From Cudoniella acicularis (Eukaryota; Ascomycota; Leotiomycetes; Helotiales; Helotiaceae): a DNA stretch of 11,417 bases. The notes under the pieces are model-generated. The model had not been told where the DNA came from and searched no databases. It was given only the letters and a program-made list of their open reading frames with translations. This document shows, one piece after another, positions 1 to 7,967 of the stretch (positions are counted from its first letter, which is position 1; each line of letters begins with the position of its first letter). The translations under genes and the position numbers were made by a program. The stretch covers positions 1-11,417 of the forward strand of contig JAAMPI010001682.1 of assembly GCA_013054445.1 (NCBI GenBank), in the 5' to 3' direction.

Positions 1-299
1 CCCTTCTCGAGTAATAGCGTGATGACCTGCGACGTGCCCGTTCTCTGAGGCCACGTCGTAGTGGCGTCCATCTATNTTGATCCGCTACATCTATATCGGC
101 CCCCTTCTCGAGCAGCAGCGTGACGACCTCGGTGTGCCCGTTCCCTGAGGCCACGTGTAGTGGCGTCTCTTCATCAGAATCTGCCGCGGCGACAGTAGCG
201 CCCTTCTCGAGTAGCAGCTTGACGACGTCGACGTGCCTATTACGAGAGGCCCAGTGCAGCGGCGTCCGACTACAGCTGTCTTTCGGATCAGGACTATTA
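1..299 (-). repeat. Ankyrin-coding 99-bp tandem repeats, outermost copy frameshifted
   Basis: The anchor CCCTTCTCGAG (plus strand) recurs at 201, 102 and 1. The spacing is 99 bp, which equals one 33-residue ankyrin unit, and then 101 bp. The two extra bases in the outermost unit are a G near position 29 and a C near position 57, judged against the unit at 102. Apart from these, the first 66 or so positions of the two units differ at seven sites. Near-identical units are typical of repeats that exchange by recombination. Confidence 0.85.
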
Positions 300-2578
300 C
301 TACCGAGTAGGAGTTGTACCGCGTCGTCGACTCCGAAGTATGCTGCTAAGTGTAGCCCAGTCATTTGCTTTGGAATTGATTGACTGTCCACGCCCTCTAA
401 CCATCGTTTAACAGCCATTAATGCTTGACTTGATGCCTCAACTTGAGCTTTTCTGTCGAGAAAGCTAATGACTTCTGGGATTAACGTGGAAGCTGCGCGA
501 GCGTGATGTCCCCAATTATGTGACGCGTAGTCGTAAAGCCGGTTCGACTGTAGCCGTTCTTTGAACTCCTTGTTGTTTTGGCAAATTCCACTTTTAAACA
601 CGTCAAATGAGAGATACGTAACGCAGGTTATCGCAATATTAGTCTGCGTATTAGGGAACCACCGGCTTTGCGTTCGCTGAAAGTATTCTTGCGTCGTGTA
701 ATGGACTAACCGGATAATCCTACTTTCCTCATCGACAGTGACTAATCCAGCACATACAGAAACCATGTCTTCTACTCGGCACAGATTCTCTGGATCAAGT
801 TGTGGCTCCCTAGCCTCTATAGCAAGGGCATGCTCAAGTTCAGAAGTAGTTAATGGCCTCTTTGCACAAGTGATCCATGAGAGAACTAGCTTTGCAAGCT
901 CTTCTTCGTCTGCTAGTTGGCCTTCAATTCTCTCCATAGCGTCCTGATATGCGCTATCGTATGCCTCGGATCCAGTTGGGAGCTTTTTAATGGCATTACG
1001 GATTGCCTTTGGGGACTTTTTCCCTTTTAACGAATCGAGATGAAGCTGTGCAAGTAAGAACCTAAAAGGTATAAGTGCTATTCGCTCAGGCATTAAGGAT
1101 TAACATACATTCCATTAACTGCCTTTATAATTCCGGCCTTTATTTCTTCTTGCAGCTCCGAACTGCGAAGCACACATCCAGGCAGCTGCGACATATGGCC
1201 ATGTAAGTATCTCTGTACATCTTGACCGCTAGCCCGGATCTCTAACTGTATACTTTCGTTGAATTTTTCGGTGATTTCCGGAATAAATCTTGAAGTCGCA
1301 AAGAGGTTTAATACACGCTTAGCCTGGAGGCTAAAAATCTCTGAAAGGAATTCCGAACGGCAGTTATCAGATACTTGACATTCATCAAGCGCATCGACAA
1401 CAATAAAAACTCTCGAATACAGAGTAGTCACGGCCTGGAGAGTGTCCGAGACTTCTTTNANGGATGGCCGAGTCTGTTNTTTAGTCTTGTGTCGATCGTA
1501 AAGATCTTTCACGCTCCCTGGTAAAGACGGCTGGCTTTCAGCTAGTTGTTTCAGCAGGCTCGCTAGTAAATCGTCGATCTTCTGCTTGTCTTGGCGCCTA
1601 AAGTTGCAATAGATATACGCAATGCCAATTGTTGGGCTGTTAGAAAACCGTGTAGTAAGCTCTTCGATCACAATTGACGTAAGAATTGACTTTCCGGCCC
1701 CAGGAATTCCTGGACAGAACAACGTCCGTCTGTCGGTCTTAAGCCATGTTTGAAATTCTACTGAATCTAGCAGCCATTGACCGGTTCCTGGCTGTCGCCG
1801 ACGAATAAAATCGTGCTGATAAGGAGCCTGGTTGGTTGGGGTAAGCCAGTTGAGGATATTCTGATACTCTTCATAATATTGCCACTCTTCCTGTTCTCTT
1901 CTCACTCTCTTGACTTCTTGATATGTTGTGTCTCCGTCTTCGTGTAGTCTTTTCAGACTAGTAGTAGCCTCCTCTTGCCAGACACCAGTTTGTTTAAAAT
2001 ATTCATTCTGATCTTTATTCAATCCGTCCAGCTTCGTTTTGTTATTCTTAAGGACATCGTAAATATTTCGAACATCTTCCGCTACGTTACGGATGTATCG
2101 CTCTACTCCGTTGAGAATTGTCCTAGTCAAAAGATAGTTAGAAACAGATAAATATATATAGAATAGTGACTTACTGTTGATCGGCATACAAAGCTAGTAT
2201 AAATAGCTCCTTGGCTCCCTTTAAAGCCTTTAGCGACGTCTTTAACTTGCGATCAAACCTCGGTCCTATAACGTGCTTCCCGATAAAGCCGCTTTTCTCC
2301 ACGAATTCTTTGATAATATGTAGTGCCTCTCCGCATTGTTTGAGTGCGGGCTTGAGGTATTCTAGGCTACTAAGTCGCGCTTCGTCGTCTTCGTGGATCT
2401 CGAGGTGTGTTTGGAAAGATTTCACTGCGCCATTGAATTCATATAAAGCGGTTGTCATAGACGTTAGGTCGGAAGAGCCGAATTCAGAAGGGCCTAGAAA
2501 CTTTCTCGACAGTTTTAGACATGATCCGGCGAGTTGAATGACAGCGATAACGCTGGCGGCAAGGCTGAGACCGTCCAT
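1..2578 (-). CDS. Fungal NLR (STAND) protein: HeLo-like N-terminus, NACHT, ankyrin repeats; three exons, 3' end outside window
   Basis: Exons are 2578-2175, 2122-1109 and 1061-1, giving about 826 residues before the edge. The start ATG at 2578 has context AACATGG. Residues 1-134 begin MDGLSLAASVIAVIQLAG, typical of the fungal HeLo-like STAND N-terminal domain, a family linked to programmed cell death. A charged, probably coiled-coil linker follows (about 136-225), then the ILNWLTP and QPGTGQWLL signatures (about 224-253). The NACHT NTPase has Walker A GIPGAGKS at 273-280 and Walker B VFIVVDALDEC at 373-383. A helical/winged-helix region (about 474-700) carries FLLAQLHLDSL, AKRPLTTSELEHAL and RLVHYTTQEYF. 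Ankyrin repeats (RTPLHWAS, ETPLHVAS) start near residue 707. Known role of the family: ligand sensing by the repeats triggers NACHT oligomerisation and N-terminal signalling in allorecognition or defence. Four N bases lie in the gene. The last visible repeat is frameshifted, so the gene may be broken or the assembly wrong. Confidence 0.9.
1062..1108 (-). other. Intron 2 of the NLR gene (47 nt)
   Basis: The minus-strand donor is GTATGT and the acceptor is TTTTAG. The unspliced frame ends at a TAA within the intron (1095-1093). Splicing completes an ATG codon from AT plus G and restores the conserved NGMFLLAQLHLDSLKGK stretch that follows NACHT in this family. An ORF search alone would therefore wrongly end the protein here. 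Confidence 0.9.
2123..2174 (-). other. Intron 1 of the NLR gene (52 nt)
   Basis: On the minus strand the donor is GTAAGT, a CTAAC branch site lies near the 3' end, and the acceptor is TAG. Without splicing, the N-terminal frame stops at once (a TAA sits inside the donor). Splicing joins CA to G, making a Gln codon, and continues in frame into TILNGVERYIRNV. The reading frames on both sides match the family, so the junction is well supported. Confidence 0.9.
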
Positions 2579-2912
2579 GTTTCGACCACGCTGGCCAGCT
2601 CCGGGGATAACAGGGACGACTCAAATGATGCTTAATTACGTCGTTCAAAGTATCGATAAGGTTTACAGTGTGGTCTGCGAAGGTTAAAAGATGGAAGAAG
2701 GCCAAGGTCGTTTTAAGATTCAGCCTCACGAGGCTGTTCGGACGGGGCAGATTTCTCGTTATTGTGACATGGGCCATGTTGAGCTTGAAGGGAAGGCTGC
2801 GATTGGCCATTCGGTCCTGATGAAGCCGAACGAAGGTCAACAACGGCTTCCACGGGCACGGCCGAAACGTTGATCATAGGCGAAACGGGTCAGTGCTCCA
2901 CAATAGTATTGT

Positions 2913-3482
2913 CACGTGCAGTCATCTCCAAATTACAGAGAGGCGCGATCCGACATATTGCTACTGCTAAGCCAGAGCTTCTAGCATCAAATCTGTCTAT
3001 TCTACATACTCCGTAGTACGCCGCAATGCCTTTTATTGAAATTAGAGAGAGTCGAAGCTTTTAATAGGGTGCACGTAGCAGTAAATCTGAAACTGCACGT
3101 GATGTAAGGAACGGGATATACCCTTTATGTAGTTCATCGACGAGTGTACGTCGCTCCGTCTCCCTACTACTGCCAGGTACTGTACTGCAACCACGTCAGC
3201 TATTTCAGCAGTAGGATAGGATTATATCACAAATCTGTGTATAACACGACCTCTGTAAGATTTGGATCCATTCTGCATTTTGGGGTGAGCCACTTTCGTC
3301 GACGCTGCTATCGTCAACAGAAAAGTCCAGCACGTTCTTGAGGCCGCAACTAAGCCGCAGAATTAGAGCCTCAGCGACCGGCTGGCACGTGCCTTCATCT
3401 TTATCACGTGATAATCAGAGCTAATTATTGCCGGTTTCCGGCGGTGGTTGAAATCCTTAGGCAGTAATCTATATTTCACGTG
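2913..3482. promoter_or_regulatory. Cluster of five CACGTG (E-box) sites
   Basis: CACGTG occurs at 2913-2918, 3096-3101, 3386-3391, 3405-3410 and 3477-3482. One hit per about 4 kb is expected by chance. In fungi this hexamer is the known site of bHLH factors such as the Cbf1/Pho4 type. The cluster lies 0.3-0.9 kb upstream of the NLR start and just before the first array unit, so it could serve either side. Binding is inferred, not shown. Confidence 0.5.
3401..3414. promoter_or_regulatory. Perfect 14-bp palindrome TTATCACGTGATAA
   Basis: The sequence is identical to its own reverse complement. It combines a central E-box with a GATA-type half-site (TGATAA) on each strand, a possible composite bHLH/GATA-factor site. 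A second perfect palindrome, GGCACGTGCC, lies eight bases upstream of it at 3384-3393. Confidence 0.4.
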
Positions 3483-3689
3483 CAACACCCTAGAGCAAGG
3501 GAAAGTAAGCTGATGCAAGGTCAAAAACACAGCTAGCTATAATAGTGCTAGCGCACAATAAATGTGGGGTCAAAGAGAAAGACATTGAGTGTTCCGACTG
3601 ACACCGATTTCGACTTTTACTATATCGATTCCAGATTCTCCATTCTCAATTCGCATTTTCTATTCCATTCCAAAAGTTCGCCCAAGGGG

Positions 3690-4392
3690 TATATAAATAG
3701 GTCCCGTCTTTCAAAATCGCACTCCAAGTGGCAGCCAACATATAATGGAAAAATACGTTGAAGACTGATCTCTAGGCCCTGAATCACTTTGTCTTTCTGT
3801 TTGCCGCCTTTTGCCTTACAGGGCCCCTGGTTTTGAGAAGAGGCCCATCTATCACTCGCACAATTTTCAAGCAAAGGGTGTGAAGAGAGGAGTTGGTTTT
3901 ACATTTGCGGTGGTGTTGTCGTTAATTGTGTTACTATTATTCTCAAAATTCGTTCACAGAATGACTTTTGTTCGGTCTCGACGCCGGCATTTTAGCAAGC
4001 TTGCTGAAGTCCCCCAGCAGCCTGTTCAACAATGATCTCATAGGATTTTATTCCTCTATAGTGGATAGCAGATAATTGATCTGCCTTCGGTATTCCGTGT
4101 GGCTCACTAGGTTGGTGACTTTATCGCATAGCTCTCGTTGTTTTCCCAGGTCGTCCAGCTAACCAAGGGATGCTGCCGTACTGTCTTTTAATATATTTTT
4201 GAGCTTCTTGAAATTCAATAGCTTGTTTCTGTTGTCTTTGCTTGATTGGTTTTGGTAGACGAATTCATATTCACTTGCTCACATTCATGTTGTCATGTTA
4301 GGTGCGAAGGTAGAGGCTAGCTCGAATAGGAAAGGCATTACTTCTATATTGAATCCCTAACTCGCCCACACCCCACAGACTTCCAGAATTCC
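3690..4392 (+). repeat. Array unit 1
   Basis: The TATA box TATATAAATAG (3690-3700) is the best in the array. A 14-nt block CAAGTGGCAGCCAA (3725-3738) recurs in unit 2 with one inserted base at a similar distance from its TATA box. A likely 3' splice site (pyrimidine-rich tract ending TTACAG at 3821) precedes the possible membrane-protein exon. The element I counterpart (3914-3965) is weak, and no clear element II was found near the expected 4170. The remainder, about 4036-4392, shows no gene. Confidence 0.4.
3822..4035 (+). CDS. Possible 3' exon of a small single-pass membrane protein
   Basis: A 70-codon frame opens directly after a plausible splice acceptor (AG at 3820-3821, after a pyrimidine-rich tract) and ends at TGA 4033-4035. 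Visible features are a basic stretch (AKGVKRG), one strongly hydrophobic helix at about codons 24-41 (VGFTFAVVLSLIVLLLFS), and a very basic tail (RSRRRHF) after it. The frame has no upstream ATG. The nearest one (3745) sits 46 bp after the TATA box but gives only a seven-codon frame, and its one possible donor (GTTGAA) does not join in phase. So the first exon is unidentified, or the gene is decayed. An N-terminal anchor of this kind occurs in many fungal families, including UstYa-like proteins, but no family motif is visible, so no function is assigned. Confidence 0.3.
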
Positions 4393-5025
4393 TATAAAAT
4401 CTCGGAGTACGAGAGACAAGTGGTCAGCCAATGTCGAAACCAACACTATACTATCCTGATTCAAGCTGGTTCGAAGATTTCGGCGGATTCAATAGAGCAA
4501 GGCGATGTGGTTGGACTCCAGGCTCGCGAATGATAGGCGGATTATAGGTTGGGATATGTAGCTGTAAGTTTTTGAGGAAGGGCAAGGGATGGGAGAGGAG
4601 AAGGTGGTTGGGTTGCTGTCAGTTCCTAAATTCGTTCGGGGCTAGTTTATTTTTCTGACAGCGCTCTTAAATATAATAACAGCAACTACCTGTTATTTGG
4701 AACCTTTCTTCCATAACTCAACCTACCTCTCTCAAAAGAAGTTCCAAACAAAACTGACTTGACTTCAAGCACACATATAGTAATGTACTTTTTTTCTACC
4801 TGCTACTGTCGCCTCTTCGACGAGCGAAGGTATAAATTGCAGCCTATTCGGTGCTTATTGTTATGTTTCTAGTATGGAAGAGGGATGTTAATTTATACCC
4901 ATTGCGAGAGCTAGGTATCTCAGTGTCTCCAGATTTCGTTGATTTGTTGAAATTGAGTTCGACTCTATTCAATTATATTTCCGTTAAATCGAATGGAGTT
5001 TTCAGTGAATAGCTCGCTAGCTTTC
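4393..5025 (+). repeat. Array unit 2
   Basis: TATAAAAT is at 4393-4400 and the block shared with unit 1 at 4417-4431. Element I (4615-4662) has perfect 8-bp arms, GCTGTCAG and CTGACAGC, around a 32-bp spacer containing TTCGTTCGGGG. Element II is at 4880-4900, GGGATGTTAATTTATACCC. A frame over element I reads VVGLLSVPKFVRG then stop, faintly like LLLFSKFVHR of unit 1, which suggests decayed coding sequence. Confidence 0.4.
4431..4547 (+). CDS. Candidate small ORF (38 codons) with upstream TATA box
   Basis: An ATG 38 bp after the start of a TATAAAAT box opens a 38-codon frame containing YYPDSSWFEDFGGFNR, rich in aromatic and acidic residues, and ending RMIGGL. It has no predicted signal peptide or membrane helix. 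Support is position plus unusual composition only. No similar peptide was found in the other units, and a frame this short can arise by chance. It could instead be a first exon or an upstream ORF. Confidence 0.2.
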   Translation: MSKPTLYYPDSSWFEDFGGFNRARRCGWTPGSRMIGGL

Positions 5026-5857
5026 TATAATTTTATGCTATGTGCGAACGGTAAGTTTTAGTTTACTCTAAAAGACATAAAAGCTACCTCGGGTCCTAAA
5101 CGTCGAGCCCAACGCGGGAAGCTAAAGACACTCATCATGGAAAATATCAAACGCTGGCGGGTCTGAGGGTTTTTTTTCACGAAGGTGCCGCGCTTGAAAG
5201 ATCTGAGGAGAAATCATAAGTCGGGGATCGGGAGGGGAGGGAATTACCTATGAATGATGGAATTGGGACTCCTCGTTTATGTTAATTGATGTTGTTGTTT
5301 TAAGGAGAGGGTGGTAGTGCTGTCGTTCTTAGAACTCGGTTGCCGTCCGAATTTTGGCACAACACCTTAAAGCGAGATACTCTCCCTTTCTCCTAGAGTT
5401 CACCTGCTTCAAATTGCGCAAGAGCATGTTTCGAACAAACTTTCTCCGAAGTCCACCCTGCCCGTCTGAGTCGTCTCTTCTTCAACAACTCGTTTATCTT
5501 TCCCACAATCACCGTCTCCTATCATCTTCGCCATTGTCATAAATGAGGCCTTGGTTCCTGCCTCTAGCTGTTAAGATAGTGTTAGTTCCGACTAGTAATA
5601 TAGTGAAATTTGAAGGGGGCGTTGGGCTGGTGCCGGAGAAGCAGTAGAGCAAGTGCACTGGGAATTGCGACTACATTTCTTTTGCGACTGTTTTGTTAAA
5701 GGGTGGAGGAGGGTGTTATCTTATAGCCTACTCTACTTTCTATAGGTAGGCTTAGCTCAATTCAATTCTTTAACATTTCACTCGTTCCAGTGAATACTTT
5801 CTTATCGGTCGGGTTCAAGTTCTAGATTCCAGAAGCTCGAATCTCAAAACAATAATT
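5026..5857 (+). repeat. Array unit 3
   Basis: This is the longest unit, with a weak TATA-like box at 5026-5034. Element I is degraded (5318 to about 5364: TGCTGTCG on the left, GGCACAACACC on the right). Element II is at 5706-5728 (GAGGGTGTTATCTTATAGCC). It departs from the usual spacing: element I to II is 388 bp, about 125 bp more than in the other units, so an insertion is likely. No coding region is convincing. Confidence 0.35.
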
Positions 5858-6621
5858 TATATAAGCGCAGGAGCTGTACAGTAAAAGTCTTCATCGGCTT
5901 ACGGGAGGAGTTTGCTTGGAGGCCCCAGTCGTTGTGGAGTCAGTGAATCGAAGTTTTAGGTGCTTTACTTATAAGCGAACTACTCTTCCTACTTCTACCC
6001 CGTATAACAGTAATACCCGAAGAATTCGTCAGCATTCACTGGAGACTAGTTTTTGGCAGTGGTTTGCCAAGCATCCATTGGTTGTGACAAACCGATAGAA
6101 GAGTATGAGGATTCTGATGACGGAGTCATGGGGATTTCATCTTGGTGAGTATGTGTCTGGATTAATTTTCATTTTTATTAAACTTCGTAAAGGAAAGGGG
6201 TTTTCTCATGTCGATGCGTAATATTGTTGTCATTCTTCAAGTTCGAAACCCGAACGAAACTCAAGAGTGACAGCAGCTCAATGCACCTCTTTACTTAATA
6301 TCTCTTATTCCTTACAAATTCTAACACAATACCACGCACTTTCCTAAGAAGTACGCTAGAAAGCAACAACAAATTGTGCGTGGCTGCCACTCCTGAATCC
6401 AACTGGAGGAGTGCCAGGGCCAGAAGATTTGGGGGGGGGGGGGCACTATTGCTATGCGTTTTCTTAATTTTTCTATGACAGCAGTAGGTTTATGTTAATT
6501 TATGCCTCCTTCAGAGTCGGAATTCTTTTGTCTCCTGGGTGTGCTGTTCTTTACGTAAGATTCAATCCGAAAATCTCTCTTTAGTAGTTCAATCAACAGC
6601 TAGCTATCTGTAACTTATCCC
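5858..6621 (+). repeat. Array unit 4
   Basis: The TATA box is TATATAAG (5858-5865). Element I (6225-6275) has arms TGTTGTCA and TGACAGCA, paired except for one G.U-type position, plus an inner pair GTTCG/CGAAC at 6241-6255. Element II is at 6483-6508. Element I is 370 bp from the TATA box, longer than usual. Between elements I and II one frame reads PTGGVPGPEDLGGG, running through a 13-G tract at 6431-6443. Confidence 0.4.
6431..6443. repeat. Homopolymer of 13 G
   Basis: Thirteen consecutive G lie inside unit 4, between elements I and II. Such tracts are prone to slippage and to sequencing length errors, so reading frames crossing it are unreliable. Confidence 0.95.
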
Positions 6622-7268
6622 TATATATTAAGACAGAGGGACCGAAGTCTCGATTAAGCATAGCAAAAAACTAAAATCTTGAGCGCAAAGTCAGAGAAGA
6701 AACTCTCCGACAGTTCAGAAACTTAGAAGCTTCTTTTTACTGATTCTAAATTTCGGCTACGCGTATGAGAAGTGGAGAAAGTTTGTAAATTTCACTTCAC
6801 AAGTTACTGCTCCTTCTACTAGCAAATACTTTTTACCAAAGTTGCCGTCACATTGGTTCTCACTGTCATGTTTAAATTTCGTTCGCGGAACAAGCTTGGA
6901 AATAACAGCGCATCAAGGAACACTACCCTTCTCGCCTCCTCCCCTCATTTCATCATCCAGCATACAATTAAGCCACCATACTTTTTCAAAATGCGCATTA
7001 TCGATCTAGCAGATCATGCAATTCCCTCAGAGTATGGCGGCTTGCTCACTCTCGTACTGGCACTGGCACCAGTGAAAGACCAGCAGAAGGACCAGCTGCA
7101 CTTGCAGATCTTTCACTAGAGGAGGGGTATGTTAATTTATAGCCATCCTGAATCCTTTAGGAAAATCAATTCTTCTTTAGAATTTGAGTGAATAGTCTTG
7201 TCAAATCATCCTTGACTCTCTATTACCGCTCAAAATATCTCACCCACCCATTCTATATCCTAGCAAAG
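6622..7268 (+). repeat. Array unit 5, with a frameshifted coding-like remnant
   Basis: TATATATTAAG is at 6622-6632. Element I is at 6861-6910 (CTGTCA and TAACAG arms, TTCGTTCGCGG in the loop) and element II at 7119-7144. Across element I one frame reads VAVTLVLTVMFKFRSRNK, hydrophobic then basic like unit 1. Further on, in a different frame, TGTGTSERPAEGPAALADL runs to LEEGYVNL and a TAG at 7139-7141, inside element II. The frame change, with no plausible intron seen, suggests a pseudogene if these segments were ever one protein. Confidence 0.4.
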
Positions 7269-7292
7269 TATTTAAACCCCATATAACAAAAC

Positions 7293-7385
7293 ATGTATTT
7301 CATAAAACGAGAAAGGAGCCAGGGTTTGGCTGATGAACCACCGCTTCCCGTCCCTGGAAAGTCCTACGATCTAATTAGTTTTTGA
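7293..7385 (+). CDS. Candidate small ORF (30 codons) near a TATA box
   Basis: An ATG 24 bp after the start of TATTTAAA opens a frame beginning MYFIKRERSQ and containing PPLPVPGKSYDLISF. A dibasic KR is present, but there is no signal peptide, so a processed secreted peptide is not supported. It sits where the small ORF of unit 2 sits but does not resemble it. A chance frame is quite possible. Confidence 0.15.
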   Translation: MYFIKRERSQGLADEPPLPVPGKSYDLISF

Positions 7386-7854
7386 GAGTACAGATCTATA
7401 TATCTCTGCCTCTCCAAGTCGCTGGCTAGTACCGGTTCTATTGGAACCTTGTTCTTGTCTAAGTTTGATAAGTTTCTGTCTCGTTGATAATAATAGTGTT
7501 GTCATTCTTGAAGTTTGTTTGCGAAACGAAGATATTAGTGACAGCACAGTAATACAATCATTTTCGTATTCTTCAGGATTTCAAGTTTAAATATTTAAGG
7601 TTTCCCCTAAAGAAGCCGTAGCGTCTCCTTAACAAAGTAAGATGTCACTTCTCTTCGATCTAGTCTGTCGAGTATCGGAGCTGGACCTGGAGTTGGAACT
7701 AGAGCTTGAGCAATGTAGAGACAGAGGTGTTGCAAAGCCATTATTCAAAGAGGGGTCAGTTGATTTCTACCCGTGTTTCTAAAGTCATAACTCTCGAATC
7801 TCTTAATGCCAATTCTCTTCCACGACTTTATTTTACTTCAAACAATTCACTTCG

Positions 7855-7890
7855 TTTTTTATTTTTATTTTTATTTTTATTTTTATTTTT
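7855..7890. repeat. Hexanucleotide tract (TTTTTA)n
   Basis: A run of six T is followed by five copies of ATTTTT with an exact 6-bp period. It lies between element II of unit 6 and the next TATA-like box. It probably arose by slippage and accounts for part of the unusual spacing there. Confidence 0.95.
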
Positions 7891-7967
7891 GCTTTTCCTT
7901 TCTAGTGAACCCCTCCATGGAAAACCAATTAAGCTAAAATTGCTAAACTTCTAACCTAAGAACTACC

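Larger units (their letters stand above)
2579..3689. other. Upstream region of the NLR gene; no convincing gene
   Basis: This 1.1-kb stretch separates the NLR start from the first array unit. ATG-initiated frames are short (the longest clear one is 60 codons at 2691-2873, plus strand) and show no recognisable motif. I see no RNA gene. Its only notable content is the cluster of CACGTG sites. No clear TATA box for the minus-strand NLR was found. Confidence 0.6.
7269..7967 (+). repeat. Array unit 6
   Basis: TATTTAAA is at 7269-7276. Element I (7497-7546) has the cleanest consensus: TGTTGTCATTCTTGAAG on the left and AGTGACAGCACA on the right. Element II is at 7749-7772. The extra 70 bp or so before the next TATA box is partly explained by a hexanucleotide tract at 7855-7890. 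A frame through element I reads VVILEVCLRNEDISDSTV, comparable with VVILEIYQSNEHKSNSTL in unit 7. Confidence 0.4.

Noticed and set aside
120..947. Plus-strand frames at 120-383 and 738-947
   Set aside because: They lie antisense to the NLR third exon, whose protein matches the family throughout.
2484..2843. 119-codon minus-strand frame overlapping the NLR start
   Set aside because: It starts at TTG, overlaps the first NLR exon in another frame, and that exon has clear family similarity.
2691..2873. 60-codon ATG frame on the plus strand upstream of the NLR gene
   Set aside because: Highly charged sequence with no motif, signal or context; length is within chance expectation.
3822..4035. Assigning the membrane exon to the UstYa (DUF3328) family
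   Set aside because: Only the single membrane helix fits; the paired HxxHC motifs expected downstream in that family are absent.
7706..7954. 82-codon frame with FLFLFLF repeats
   Set aside because: The hydrophobic run is only the translated (TTTTTA)n tract, and the frame does not start at ATG.
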